64,000 nucleotides of DNA. Source: Pelotomaculum schinkii. Its GTDB lineage: Bacteria; Bacillota; Desulfotomaculia; Desulfotomaculales; Pelotomaculaceae. The notes under the pieces were generated by a model, which was not told the origin of the DNA, searched no databases, and saw nothing but the letters and a program-made list of their open reading frames with translations. Where the stretch lies: contig NZ_QFGA01000001.1 of assembly GCF_004369205.1 (NCBI RefSeq), forward strand, positions 1,178,001-1,242,000. Direction: 5' to 3'. Shown one piece after another: positions 25,569 through 34,797 of the stretch. Position 1 is the first letter of the stretch; each line of letters opens with the position of its first letter. The position numbers were made by a program, and so were the translations under genes.

Positions 25569-27281
25569 ATGCGACTTAGTATATCCAAGTCTAAAAATGC
25601 TACTTCGCTTTATGTCATACAATCTGTTTATGAGAACGGTAAGCGTTCCACAAAAGTTGTTGAAAAGTTAGGAACGCTTGCTGAATTACAGCAAAATCTA
25701 AATGGGCGCGACCCTATTGAATGGGCTAAATCATACATAGAAGAGCTTAACAAAAAAGAGAAAGAGCTATTGCGTGAAGTCATCGTTAAATATTCGCCAT
25801 CCAAAGTGATTTCCAAAGATCAACAACTCTTCTTCAATGGCGGTTATCTTTTTCTCCAGCAGATCTATCACGAACTCAATCTTCATAAGGTTTGCACGGA
25901 GATATCAAAAAAATATAAGTTCTCGTTTGATCTGGATGCTATACTGTCACGGCTCCTTTACGGACGAATCCTTTTTCCTTCTTCCAAACTCGCTACCTAT
26001 AATCATTCCTCAAAGTTCATTGAACAAACGAACTTTGAATTGCAGCATGTGTATAGAGCACTTGAAGTCATTTCCAAAGAAATGGACTTCATTGAGTCTT
26101 CTCTTTATAGCAACAGCCTCAAAATTTCAAAGAGAAACACGGGTATTCTCTATTATGACTGTACCAATTATTTCTTTGAAATCGAACAAGAAGACGGCCT
26201 TAAACAGTATGGCGCTTCAAAAGAACATCGACCAAACCCTATCATCCAAATGGGTCTGTTCATGGATGGAGACGGCATTCCTCTTGCTTTTAGTCTCAAC
26301 AGCGGCAACACGAATGAACAGATTACGCTTAAACCCTTAGAGCAAAAAATACTTTCTGATTTCAAACTTTCCAAATTTGTTGTCTGTACCGATGCAGGTC
26401 TGGCTTCTGAAAAGAACAGAAGGTTCAACAACGAAGGCGAACGCGCATTTATCACGACCCAATCGATTAAAAAACTAAAAAAGCATTTAAAGGAATGGTC
26501 TCTTGATTCAAAAGGCTGGCATCTTGCAGATCATGATAAAACTTATGATATCACCCAGCTTGACGAGGAAACTTATAAAGACAAATGCTTCTTTAAAGAA
26601 CGCTGGATTAAAGAAAACGGCCTGGAACAAAAACTTATTGTAACTTACTCCATCAAGTACAAAAATTATCAACGTCAAATTCGCAATTCACAAATCGAAC
26701 GTGCTCAGAAACTACTCGATTCGAATCCAACTAAAATTTCAAAAAGCAATCAGAACGACTATGAACGTTTTATTAAAAAACCCAGCTGTACGTCTGATGG
26801 TGAAATAGCTGACAATGAACTCTATGCCTTAAATAACGAAACCATCGTTGCTGAAGAAGCCTATGACGGATTTTATGCCGTTTGTACGAACCTAGAAGGT
26901 AGTGCTCAGGAAATCATCCAGATTAACCAGCGACGTTGGGAGATTGAAGAATGTTTCCGGATCATGAAAAGCGAGTTTAAAGCCCGGCCGGTGTACTTAA
27001 GTCGCGAAGATAGAATTAAAGCACATTTTACTACCTGCTTTATGTCCCTTATCCTTTATCGGTTATTGGAAAAGAAACTAGGGAATAAGTTTACATGCAG
27101 TGAAGTCATCAACGGATTGAGAGAAATGAATTTCTATGAGATCAAGGGCGAGGGATATATACCGACCTACACAAGAACTGATTTTACAGATGAGCTGCAT
27201 GAATCTTTTGGCTTTCGAACAGATTACGAGATTATTAAGAAAACACAGATGAAAAAAATTTTGACCACTACTAAGAAATAA
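25569..27281 (+). CDS. IS1634 family transposase
   Basis: A 570-aa DDE transposase that appears intact. Catalytic-region motifs are ILYYDCTNYFFE (first Asp), FVVCTDAGLASEKN (second Asp) and RRWEIEECFRIMKSEF (Glu, in the YREK-like helix of the IS4 group). An N-terminal region, SLYVIQSVYENGKRSTKVVE, is typical of IS1634 proteins. GGAGGAG precedes the ATG. No frameshift or internal stop is seen, so the element may be active. Confidence 0.92.
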   Translation: MRLSISKSKNATSLYVIQSVYENGKRSTKVVEKLGTLAELQQNLNGRDPIEWAKSYIEELNKKEKELLREVIVKYSPSKVISKDQQLFFNGGYLFLQQIYHELNLHKVCTEISKKYKFSFDLDAILSRLLYGRILFPSSKLATYNHSSKFIEQTNFELQHVYRALEVISKEMDFIESSLYSNSLKISKRNTGILYYDCTNYFFEIEQEDGLKQYGASKEHRPNPIIQMGLFMDGDGIPLAFSLNSGNTNEQITLKPLEQKILSDFKLSKFVVCTDAGLASEKNRRFNNEGERAFITTQSIKKLKKHLKEWSLDSKGWHLADHDKTYDITQLDEETYKDKCFFKERWIKENGLEQKLIVTYSIKYKNYQRQIRNSQIERAQKLLDSNPTKISKSNQNDYERFIKKPSCTSDGEIADNELYALNNETIVAEEAYDGFYAVCTNLEGSAQEIIQINQRRWEIEECFRIMKSEFKARPVYLSREDRIKAHFTTCFMSLILYRLLEKKLGNKFTCSEVINGLREMNFYEIKGEGYIPTYTRTDFTDELHESFGFRTDYEIIKKTQMKKILTTTKK

Positions 27282-27308
27282 AAAAATTACTCACTTTTTT
27301 AAAATACA

Positions 27309-27360
27309 AAAAAGCTTGAACACCTTGCAAACACAGGGCTTTCAAGCTTTTTATATTTTT
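27309..27360 (+). terminator. Terminator after the IS1634 transposase
   Basis: Stem AAAAAGCTTGAA (27309-27320) / TTCAAGCTTTTT (27341-27352), then TATATTTTT. It lies inside the right end of the element. Confidence 0.75.
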
Positions 27361-27398
27361 TAACTGTCAAAGATGAGATTGTACATCATTTTCAAGTG

Positions 27399-27749
27399 TT
27401 AAGCAAGAACAATTATTAAATCATAATTACCACCCTTGCCATATCTTAAAGCAATAGCCAACCGTAACCTTAAATCTATTCCGTACAATGGAGGTTTTAA
27501 ACAGCAACGGGTGTGCCAGCAGCATCTCCTCCGGGTCGTGACTTCCTGGATCCTGTTACAGGCGTCTTCCACAGTCTTTTCATCACTGTGGGTAAGCAGT
27601 ATGGCGAATTCATCCCCGCCGATGCGGGAGACAATGTCACCCTTGCGGAAAGAACGCCCGATAACACCGGAAGCCGCCACCAAAAACCCGTCTCCCGCGT
27701 CGTGTCCCAGGGTGTCACTGATAAACTTTAATAAGAGAAGGCAGAGCAC
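27399..27749 (-). pseudogene. Remnant of a GGDEF (diguanylate cyclase) domain
   Basis: The minus strand encodes an unmistakable GGDEF core: FISDTLGHDAGDGFLVAASG, then FRKGDIVSRIGGDEFAILLT. Before it, the sequence expected upstream of the substrate site is lost or shifted (LCLLLLKFIS where D-x-DGLK is usual). After about 35 further residues the frame degenerates (TTRRRCCWHTRCC). So only ~60 residues of a ~160-residue domain survive. No promoter or partner domain is seen. It abuts the right end of the IS1634 element, consistent with decay after insertion or deletion. Confidence 0.75.
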
Positions 27750-27893
27750 AATCGCCCCGCCTCTACCAATTAATCCGTGGCTAGCATGGGGTCGTATCCC
27801 TACGTTGCCCCGGTATTCCGATAAATTAGATGATTATCCCATTTACACAAAATGGTGTTCACAAACAAGGCATGGATTTGCAGCATGTTAAAA

Positions 27894-28358
27894 CTAAATA
27901 CCATTTTTCAAACAATAGTCACTTGCCAAATGCGCAACTAATGAACGAAACAGAATCCCCTCAGTATCAAATTCGTGCTGCGAAACACCACGAGCGAGTT
28001 CAAGTTCAAGAAACAGTTTCTGACTATTCGACCACATATATTCGGTATGCTTCTCAAAAACAACATAGATAAAATCATCACCCATAATGTCATCACTATA
28101 ATAATAGCTACTCTTTTCATTCTGAATTATTTGAAATGCAAGAAGCAGCATATTATCAGGCTTTACTTGCAAATCTTCATTGAGAATACAGTGGCTTGCA
28201 TTATATATGGCAGTTTGCCTTGCGTAACCAGGAAGTTCGTTTGGCGCAATTTCTTTTATGTCAGCTTTCGCCTCAAGCATTTCGACCAATTCAGATATTG
28301 ATTTAGGCCCAATTGGTATGAGGTGCTTGAACATCCGCACTTGCTCATTATAGTTCAC
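27894..28358 (-). CDS. Hypothetical protein, 154 aa
   Basis: I do not recognise this protein. It is 154 aa, acidic, without signal peptide or membrane segments, and predicted mostly helical (for example SISELVEMLEAKADIKEIA and SNSQKLFLELELARGVSQ). The GTG start at 28358 overlaps the stop of the upstream gene (GTGA) and has AGGAG seven bases before it, which supports real translation coupled to that gene. AT-rich island context; no domain can be named. Confidence 0.6.
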   Translation of the reverse strand: MNYNEQVRMFKHLIPIGPKSISELVEMLEAKADIKEIAPNELPGYARQTAIYNASHCILNEDLQVKPDNMLLLAFQIIQNEKSSYYYSDDIMGDDFIYVVFEKHTEYMWSNSQKLFLELELARGVSQHEFDTEGILFRSLVAHLASDYCLKNGI

Positions 28359-28939
28359 AATGCCACTCCTTGACTAATTAATTGGACCGGTAGACTAATA
28401 CCTGGGGCTGAAAGCCACCCAACTGGTGCGGGAGATATTCGATATCCTATTAAACCATCAATTTTTACCCTTGCTGTCGTTTCATTTACTGGAATATTAA
28501 CAACACCGATTCTTACTGTTCCTACGCTACTTGCGGGTACTTTTAAAGCCGTCCAACCAAATCTTCCATATACTATGGGAGATAAAAGACTACCATTGTC
28601 GACAGTGCATGAAGAGAATCTCCATTCGTTAAATATATCACTGCCCGCCCAGTTAAGAAATACTTCACATCTCTGCGTATTTCCATCTCGTACAACACCG
28701 GGCCTAACCACAGTAACGCCTCTAGTAGAGTTATCGTCAATTGTGCCTTCCGCGTCCGGTATAATAACTCCCTCAGTCGAGGTGTCGCCAATTGCATCAT
28801 CTTCGTTCACAGTAATCGGGACTGAAATAGTGAACGGCTCTTGTGCATCAATGGTAATGTCTGCCTGTGCAGAGGAGGGTCCAACGACTATAAGGCACAA
28901 TAGAACTATCACTAAAAGACTATAAACACGTTTCAACAA
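28355..28939 (-). CDS. Hypothetical secreted protein, 194 aa
   Basis: A TTG start at 28939 gives a clear signal peptide (LKRVYSLLVIVLLCLIVVG, cleavage near SSAQA). The mature part is rich in Thr, Val and Asp and looks like beta-sheet; it has two Cys (QRCEVFLNW and FSSCTVD) that could pair outside the cell. GGGAG lies upstream at a rather long distance. No known domain is recognised. It is followed with overlap by the 154-aa protein, so the two probably work together. Confidence 0.6.
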   Translation of the reverse strand: MLKRVYSLLVIVLLCLIVVGPSSAQADITIDAQEPFTISVPITVNEDDAIGDTSTEGVIIPDAEGTIDDNSTRGVTVVRPGVVRDGNTQRCEVFLNWAGSDIFNEWRFSSCTVDNGSLLSPIVYGRFGWTALKVPASSVGTVRIGVVNIPVNETTARVKIDGLIGYRISPAPVGWLSAPGISLPVQLISQGVAL

Positions 28940-28959
28940 ATCGTGTACACTCCCTTAAT

Positions 28960-29916
28960 TTATTCATCTTGTATATATAGATTTATATTTTCTTCTCTTA
29001 AATTATATTTTCTTTCATTCTTTACATCTTTTGAGAGCATTTCATAAATATATATTGTATCATTATTTTTCCATGCAGAATATATTAAAAACTCCAATTC
29101 ATCTTTCTTACTTTCAGGAGGAATAATAGTATATTCTTTATCTAACTCGAAATTATATAAAATTAAACCTTGTGGAGTATTACCTGTTGAAAATAAAATA
29201 TTATTGCCATTATCGGATGCTTTGAAAATATAAGTTGTACCAAGGTTTTTAACGTTAACTCTTTTTAAAATATTTCCATTGCTGTTTATTACCGTAAGAA
29301 TATTTTTTTTAAGAAGTTCATCATAACAATTACATGAAAAATTATCGCCAATAAAATCAACTGAGGTAACATATTTGTAGGGCAAATTTATAATACTGTA
29401 AGAATTATTTAAAAGATCTATATAAATAAGACTTTTATTTTCATTAATGTCCTCTCTTAAAATTAACATTTTGTTATCCTTATAAGTTGCCCAATGAAGA
29501 AACCCATTGAGAGTATAAGATAATTTCTTAAATAAATCAAATGACTGATTGGTATTAATATCATAAACCACGACTTTCCCTTTATCTAAATTACTCTTAT
29601 TTTCATTTCGATAACTTCTAATTGCTAAATATAAATAATTGGCATCTTCCGAAAGAAAAATATCAATAGGTGAAACATTTTTTAGTTCTTCATTCAACTC
29701 AATTTCCCCAACAGTATTATCATCTTTAATTAATAGATTTCTTCCATTTTTATAGATTTTACCATTATTACTAATTGTATATAAATTATTTATGTCTTGA
29801 TCATTATTTAAAAAATTATTTGTTTTAGCTGTATCTTTATTGCAAAAATAATTATTTATAAAAATAAGAAACAAAAAAATAATTATTAAAAACAAGAATA
29901 CTAATAATCTTTTCAC
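28960..29916 (-). CDS. Hypothetical membrane-anchored protein, 318 aa (WD/propeller-like)
   Basis: A GTG start at 29916 with GGAGG six bases upstream. The N-terminus is one membrane segment (LLVFLFLIIIFLFLIFINNY); the rest is extracytoplasmic. It has repeated patterns such as LFLSEDANYLYLAIRSYRN, LNGFLHWATYKDNKMLILRE, TSVDFIGDNFSCNCYDE and FKASDNGNNILFSTGNTPQ, which read like blades of a beta-propeller. Very AT-rich and Asn/Lys-rich, unlike core genes of this window, which suggests transfer. A perfect palindrome lies just before it. Function unknown. Confidence 0.6.
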   Translation of the reverse strand: MKRLLVFLFLIIIFLFLIFINNYFCNKDTAKTNNFLNNDQDINNLYTISNNGKIYKNGRNLLIKDDNTVGEIELNEELKNVSPIDIFLSEDANYLYLAIRSYRNENKSNLDKGKVVVYDINTNQSFDLFKKLSYTLNGFLHWATYKDNKMLILREDINENKSLIYIDLLNNSYSIINLPYKYVTSVDFIGDNFSCNCYDELLKKNILTVINSNGNILKRVNVKNLGTTYIFKASDNGNNILFSTGNTPQGLILYNFELDKEYTIIPPESKKDELEFLIYSAWKNNDTIYIYEMLSKDVKNERKYNLREENINLYIQDE

Positions 29917-29940
29917 AAAAGAACCTCCAAAATAATTTCG

Positions 29941-29959
29941 GTTAAACTATTTGTTTAAC
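29941..29959. promoter_or_regulatory. Perfect palindrome GTTAAAC-N5-GTTTAAC, candidate operator
   Basis: A 7-5-7 perfect inverted repeat lies 25 bp upstream of the membrane-anchored propeller-like gene, close to where a ribosome site and promoter should be. It may be a repressor site or an RNA hairpin in the leader. Confidence 0.4.
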
Positions 29960-30057
29960 TTTATCCCTCCAAATTGAATAATATGTATAATAACTCATTT
30001 TTCCATCGCTTAATCCATCCTTACCAATTATCTGCCGAGTAAATAAATAAGGTTACC

Positions 30058-30097
30058 ATAATCCCCGCCCTGTCTGCAAGGTGGGGATTATTATTTT
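30058..30097 (+). terminator. Hairpin terminator in an otherwise empty intergenic region
   Basis: Stem ATAATCCCC (30058-30066) / GGGGATTAT (30083-30091), extended by imperfect pairing, then TATTTTA. It lies between the propeller-like gene and a broken gene at 30234. The remainder of 29960-30233 shows no gene. Confidence 0.55.
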
Positions 30098-30233
30098 ACG
30101 CTCACTGAGAAACTTAATTTATATAATCTGATGCGGTCCCATCAACCGTAGTTATATTAGCCTGAAAATTGGCGTTACAAACGAAAGGACCTGAGTAACG
30201 ACAAAAGAAACTATACTTATTGTGGATTCCAGT

Positions 30234-30605
30234 CTAAATCTTTTGGGTAAATAAACCACTATGAAAATTATTATTCCCGATTTCAAATGAATAACCTATT
30301 GATATCTTTCGTAAACTCTTATTTGTTAGAGTAATACTTTTATTATTAATTTTATTAATTCTTTCAAAGGAGTAAACTAACTTTTCGCCTGGTCTCAATG
30401 AAACTGATACAGGTTGGTTGCTACTATAATAATATGGTTCAGGCCAATTCTTTGGATAAACTATGTTAAGTGATAAATTATCTAAAGTGTATTCACTATT
30501 ATTTAACAGGGTAAATTCAACAACAATTTTTTGTTCATTATTTTTTTCTAGCTTGCTGGTTATTTCTGCTTGGATAATATTTAACTTAGATCCGGTAAGT
30601 AAAGC
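30234..30605 (-). pseudogene. C-terminal fragment of an unknown gene, truncated near the IS3 element
   Basis: A minus-strand frame open from 30605 to a TAG at 30234-30236 encodes ~123 residues without a start codon or ribosome site. It reads like an extracellular beta-sandwich: KIVVEFTLLNNSEYTLDNLS, LNIVYPKNWPEP and VSVSLRPGEKLVYSF. An in-frame TAG stands at 30606-30608, about 50 bp from the IS3 left end. So the 5' part has been lost, probably together with insertion. Very AT-rich like its neighbours. No family name can be given. Confidence 0.6.
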
Positions 30606-30711
30606 CTAAAAAACCAGTCAAAATGCAGCTTGAGGCTGATATTTTCTGCAAAAAATATAATGCTCCCAAGAGGTGAGACACAGGATAATAAAAATAAGTT
30701 ACAATGGGAGC

Positions 30712-31023
30712 ATGAAAAAGCGTAATCAGTATTCAGCCGAGTTTAAAGCCAAGGTAGTCCTGGAAGTTCTCCGGGAAGAAGCCACTGTCAATGAGATAGC
30801 GTCTAAATATGGCATTCATCCTGTGATGGTCAATCGCTGGAAGCAGGAATTTGTAGACCGAGCTTCGGAGGTGTTCAAGAAAGGCCCCTCAGAAGCCGAA
30901 AAGGCTCTTGAAAAAGAGCAACAACATGTGGCAGAACTGGAGCGTAAAGTTGGTCAGTTAACATATGAAGTTGACTGGCTTAAAAAAAAATCTGACGAAA
31001 TCCTCAACCGTAAACGACCGTAA
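30712..31023 (+). CDS. IS3 family transposase orfA (helix-turn-helix)
   Basis: A 103-aa DNA-binding subunit: RNQYSAEFKAKVVLEVLRE, then the HTH ASKYGIHPVMVNRWKQEF, then a leucine-zipper-like coiled coil (ELERKVGQLTYEVDWLKKK). The ATG at 30712 follows GGGAG closely; an in-frame GTG at 30673 is possible. A run of nine A at 30982-30990 lies in the overlap with orfB. Confidence 0.88.
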   Translation: MKKRNQYSAEFKAKVVLEVLREEATVNEIASKYGIHPVMVNRWKQEFVDRASEVFKKGPSEAEKALEKEQQHVAELERKVGQLTYEVDWLKKKSDEILNRKRP

Positions 31024-31861
31024 GGCCTTTGTTGAGCTTAGCCATAAAAATATCACGGTAAAGCGTCAGGCTGAGTTGCTGGGGCTCAATCGGAGTAGCG
31101 CATATAGGAAACCTCCCGTCAGGACAATTAGTGATGAGGAGTTATTAATCATGCGGTTGATTGATAAAATTCATACAGATGAACCGACCTGGGGCTACCG
31201 TACCATCACGGCCATTCTCAGAAGAGAACATAAACTTGTGATTAACAAAAAACGAGTTCGCCGAATTATGCGTGATATGGGTATTTATACGTTGTATCCC
31301 AAGCCCAATCTGAGCAAACGCTACCATGCTCAATATATCCGCCCCTATCTGCTGCGCAACCTTAAAATCATCAGGCCAAACCAGGTCTGGGGTGTGGATA
31401 TAACGTATTTGCGCATGAAGAAAGGGTTCATGTATCTGTTTGTCATCATCGACTGGTATAGCCGCTATATTGTAGATTACGAGCTGTCAAGTACATTGGA
31501 TAAATCCTTTGTCCTGAGATGTCTAAAGCGTGCTCTAAGTTGCCAGAAGCCAGAAATTATCAATTCTGACCAGGGCAGCCATTTTACTAATCCAGACTAC
31601 ATCAAGTTGTTGGAAGATAATGGAGTAAAGATCTCTATGGATGGCAAGGGCCAATGTCTGGATAATGCCAGAACGGAACGATTCTTCCGCACCTTGAAAT
31701 ATGAACGAATCTACATAAGTGAGTACGAAACACCTCGAGAGTTGAGAATTATGCTGAATGACTACATGAAGACTTACAACACCCGCCGGCCTCATTCTTC
31801 GCTGGGTGGCGCCAGCCCAGTATCCTATTACCTCAAAAGCAAGCTCAATGAAGCTGCTTGA
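30965..31861 (+). CDS. IS3 family transposase orfB (integrase catalytic domain)
   Basis: A 299-residue frame with the HTH_21 region (KRQAELLGLNRSSAYR, WGYRTITAILRRE) and the rve catalytic core: VWGVDITYLRMKKGFMYLFV (Asp), IINSDQGSHFTN (Asp) and CLDNARTERFFRTLK (Glu). It appears complete. Relative to orfA it is in the +1 frame, not the -1 frame usual for IS3 elements; the A9 tract in the overlap could allow slippage, or it may be translated on its own. Confidence 0.88.
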   Translation: MKLTGLKKNLTKSSTVNDRKAFVELSHKNITVKRQAELLGLNRSSAYRKPPVRTISDEELLIMRLIDKIHTDEPTWGYRTITAILRREHKLVINKKRVRRIMRDMGIYTLYPKPNLSKRYHAQYIRPYLLRNLKIIRPNQVWGVDITYLRMKKGFMYLFVIIDWYSRYIVDYELSSTLDKSFVLRCLKRALSCQKPEIINSDQGSHFTNPDYIKLLEDNGVKISMDGKGQCLDNARTERFFRTLKYERIYISEYETPRELRIMLNDYMKTYNTRRPHSSLGGASPVSYYLKSKLNEAA

Positions 31862-32022
31862 TACATATCAACATGGGAAGGAGAAAACTTAATTTTTTAT
31901 ATCTGTGTTCTTGACACGGGGGGCATTATAAAATTTGACAAAAAAGAGGAACACCACTCCTAATCGGTGAATTGGTAAAGCGACCAAACAATACCATACC
32001 GAAGGAAGGTGTCCTCACAATT

Positions 32023-33479
32023 ATGGTATCACGGTTTCTTACCAATAATCAATTAGAATCACTCAGCCGCCAACAAAAACGCGACTTGAAACATCAATAC
32101 GAAAAATCAATTAAATTGTTGCAGAGGGCAACCGGCGAAGCCGATCTACCCGTTATCTTTGACAATACTACGGTTACCGGTTTCGGCAACTTTGGGTTAC
32201 TTGAATCGTTAAAGAAATCGGTTGACTTCACGGGAATCGTCAACAAACACTTACGGTTCACCGACATCACAACAGTACTTACAGTGCCGCCGAACTTGTT
32301 GATACCATGGTTGACTGTGCCGCTCTTGGACTTCTACGTTTCGACCATATGAATCAGCTTAAATTCGACCCTGGATATCAGAAGATCAAAGGGATAGACC
32401 GGGTTCCCGATGAGCGAACATTGCGGTACTTGATCTCTAAACTCAACCTCGAAGATATTGAAAAGCTCAAAAAAGTTAACCAGGCCATGTTATCAATGAA
32501 AGCCAATATGGATGGCCCCAGAGAAATCTGGATTGACACTGACGACACCGTAATTACTGTTTTTGGAGCACAGCAGGGTTCCGAGGTTGGCTACAACCCA
32601 CGCTATCACGGCCGCAGTTCATACAAAGCAAAAGTGGCCTTTGTATCCGGTAGTTGTGAGCTGCTAAACGCTGGTCGGTATGGCGGTAAAACCTCCAGCA
32701 ACGGCGATTTCTTTGAGTTTTTCCAGGAAACTCTGTCATTAGTTGGACACAATACTGTAGCCAAAGGCGTCAGAATGGATAAAGGCTTCTTTGACCAAAA
32801 GAACTTCGCCTATTTAGAGGACAACTGCATCGAATACGTTTGTAAAGCCCGGCTAAATTCAAACATATGGAAAGTAATCAAATACCTTAACAGCCAGAAT
32901 AATTCCTGGCAGGAACTTGACAACACATATGCGGTGAATGAAATCACCGTACCGCTTCAAAGCTGGGAACGGGCCAGAAGATTTGTTTTCATTAGAGAGA
33001 AAGTTAAAACAACCTCCAAAGGTAACCAAGACACTATTGCATTTACTGACTTATATGATTACGAAGCCATCGTGACAAATATGGAAGATCTCTCACCTGA
33101 GGAGATCTGGCACTGGTACAATAAGCGCTGTAACGTGGAAAACAAAATCGATGAGTTGAAAACAGGCGTAGGTATCGAGCAAACCAGCCAAAACGAAATA
33201 CTAAGGAACATGGCCTTCATGTGGATAAAGATATTGTCTTACAATCTCCTGAACTGGTTTAGGTTGGCACTGTTACCGGCTGACGCATCCAGCTACGAGA
33301 TCCTAACCATAAGAAGGTTAATTCTCAATATACCAGGCAATGTTGTTGGCAATGGCCGCTACCGTCATGTAAGGCTGGCAGCCAATCAGTGGTTGCAGCA
33401 GGTTGTAGATAACATTAAATACAGGCTAAAGGAATTCATATGTCAAAGAGCATGGTTACTTGTCTCACCATCTGGATGA
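32023..33479 (+). pseudogene. IS1380 family transposase with a frameshift
   Basis: Two overlapping frames make one transposase. The first (from the ATG at 32023, ribosome site GGAAGGTG) encodes SRFLTNNQLESLSRQQKRDL and ends at 32352; the second is open from about 32265 and continues TYSAAELVDTMVDCAALGLL to 33479. The shift equals a one-base deletion around 32260-32280. Catalytic residues remain: IWIDTDDTVITVFG, VRMDKGFFD and KRCNVENKIDELKTG. So the element was recently functional. Its terminal repeats could not be fixed; its left end must be close to or cut by the IS3 right end at 31925. Confidence 0.8.
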
Positions 33480-33514
33480 TAGCACCAAAGCTAAATAATA
33501 GTGATATTTTTACT

Positions 33515-33536
33515 GCCGGAATGGTCCGGCTTGTTT
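33515..33536 (+). terminator. Terminator after the IS1380-like transposase
   Basis: Stem GCCGGA / TCCGGC with an ATGG loop, then TTGTTTG. The following stretch to 34032 (about 500 bp, AT-rich) has no gene I can support; a short open stretch near 33690-33830 may be another gene remnant. Confidence 0.6.
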
Positions 33537-34032
33537 GATGCACCCTTTTCAAAAGCACTATAAGCTCAACTCTTTACTATGGGAAAATCAATGCTATTTG
33601 ATTCAATAATTACCAGGAATAATGTGAGCCTACTTCCTTTTATTAGGTGATTGCTTCACCGCAAACAAAAAAACAGGAGTTACTTACCGAATCCAAGTTG
33701 AAAATACCTTGAGAAAGTATCTTACAATAACAGATTGTGCTTTACAGGATTTAATTAAAGAGTTCATTTCCTGTCTGCCAGCGTTTTTAAAGAGCCGGCT
33801 CCAACTTTCGTCCTGCGCAAGTTGAGTTAATAAGAATATCGGAAACAATTTCTCTACTCCAATTTGATATTTTATAAGAATTTGAGCTTACCCCATTAAA
33901 CTTATTTTACATTTCATTTATGGGCAGTTGCTACTTTGGCGTATTTAATGAAAAGTTTGAATTGTTTTTATTCGTTTAATAAGGTGAGAAAATAGCAATA
34001 GGCAATACCATTAATTTTCCCATGTAGGATTT

Positions 34033-34479
34033 TCATTGTAAGTTTGGAGGTAGTTGGTAATCTTTTACATGCTCGAAATTTAAGACCTCCACTTTTCTAG
34101 GATTTACTTTTATTGTAATAATATCTTCTCCAACAACTATATGAGCTCCTTTATAAGGCTTTACTTTAACTTTTAGTTCAAAATCCAATGAACGATATCC
34201 TTGTACTCTTTCGGCACTTATAATATCTACGTACAAGGGATCGGTGACTACTGTGGAACCATAATGTTGTTTAATAGCCTTATCTATATACGGATTTAAA
34301 GTTGATAAAAAAATATCCTGATAGAGCTCTTCATTAGGAAATTCATTTGATTCATTATCTGTTATTGCTTTTTTTGAAGAAGTTCCATCTATATCATTTA
34401 CTTGAGTTTGCTTATTACTGCACCCTATCAAAACAAGTGCGAGAATAAAAAATAATAGAAAAAGGTTTTTTAGTTTCAT
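34033..34479 (-). CDS. DUF3888-like lipoprotein
   Basis: A 148-aa lipoprotein. It begins MKLKNLFLLFFILALVLIGC, with the lipobox ending in Cys, followed by a polar linker. The folded part has EELYQDIFLSTLNPYIDKAI and DPLYVDIISAERV, a pattern I recall from DUF3888 proteins of spore-forming Firmicutes, whose role is unknown. I prefer the ATG at 34479 over the in-frame ATG at 34500 because the signal sequence then starts normally. AT-rich island gene. Confidence 0.65.
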   Translation of the reverse strand: MKLKNLFLLFFILALVLIGCSNKQTQVNDIDGTSSKKAITDNESNEFPNEELYQDIFLSTLNPYIDKAIKQHYGSTVVTDPLYVDIISAERVQGYRSLDFELKVKVKPYKGAHIVVGEDIITIKVNPRKVEVLNFEHVKDYQLPPNLQ

Positions 34480-34572
34480 ATCAGTTTGTTTCAACCCCAA
34501 ACACTATTTTTTTGATATGTCTATCTCCAAAGATTATTTATAAGGCTGCTGGTTAACGATTACGTTGGATAA

Positions 34573-34797
34573 TTAAAAATCCGTCCAAATAGCATTTCCT
34601 TTATCATCATAAGTCTTTTCGCCTGCATAAATAATTTTCCCAGTTTTTTCATCAATATCAACACGTGCAAAATTACCTCTAGGTGATAATCCTATTACTT
34701 CAATTATTAAATATTTTTCTCCTGGCTTATCATAATAATATGCATATTCTAGGTTAAAATGATATCCAATAGCCCAGTCCTTGCCGGGTTCTAAGTG
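34573..34797 (-). pseudogene. C-terminal fragment of an unknown protein
   Basis: A minus-strand frame of 74 residues ends at a TAA (34573-34575) and is blocked upstream by a TGA (34798-34800). It reads KDWAIGYHFNLEYAYYYDKP, then KYLIIEVIGLSPRGNFARVD and DIDEKTGKIIYAGEKTYDDK: clearly protein-like (a PepSY-like beta-hairpin is possible) but with no start. The 20-odd bases just upstream include TCTGCCCCCC, which resembles an IS end, so an insertion scar is likely. Confidence 0.5.

Larger units (their letters stand above)
25423..27373 (+). mobile_element. IS1634-type (IS4-group) insertion sequence
   Basis: An element of about 1.95 kb bounded by TCTTTGACA (25423-25431) and its reverse complement TGTCAAAGA (27365-27373). 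One transposase gene fills it. A hairpin with T-tract stands inside the left end (AAGCC...GGCTTTTTTT, ~25457-25482) and another follows the transposase, which may insulate it from outside transcription. No target-site duplication is evident. Its AT-rich composition contrasts with the efflux operon to the left. Exact ends are my estimate from the short inverted repeats. Confidence 0.7.
30661..31925 (+). mobile_element. IS3 family (IS150-like) insertion sequence
   Basis: About 1265 bp from TGCTCCC (30661) to GGGGGCA (31925). The two ends form imperfect inverted repeats of some 40 bases: left TAATGCTCCCAAGAGGTGAG, right (reverse complement) TAATGCCCCCCGTGTCAAGA, both ending in a matching ATAAAAAAT...AAGTT-like stretch. 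It holds orfA and orfB. No clear target duplication is seen, and a second transposase gene begins within 100 bp of the right end. Confidence 0.8.

Noticed and set aside
25415-27381. Target-site duplications around the IS1634 and IS3 elements
   Set aside because: Flanking bases do not match at the ends I infer; ends may be off or rearranged.
33640-33830. Short open stretch reading like LRKYLTITDCALQDLIKEF
   Set aside because: No start, short, and no family recognised; noted only as a possible remnant.
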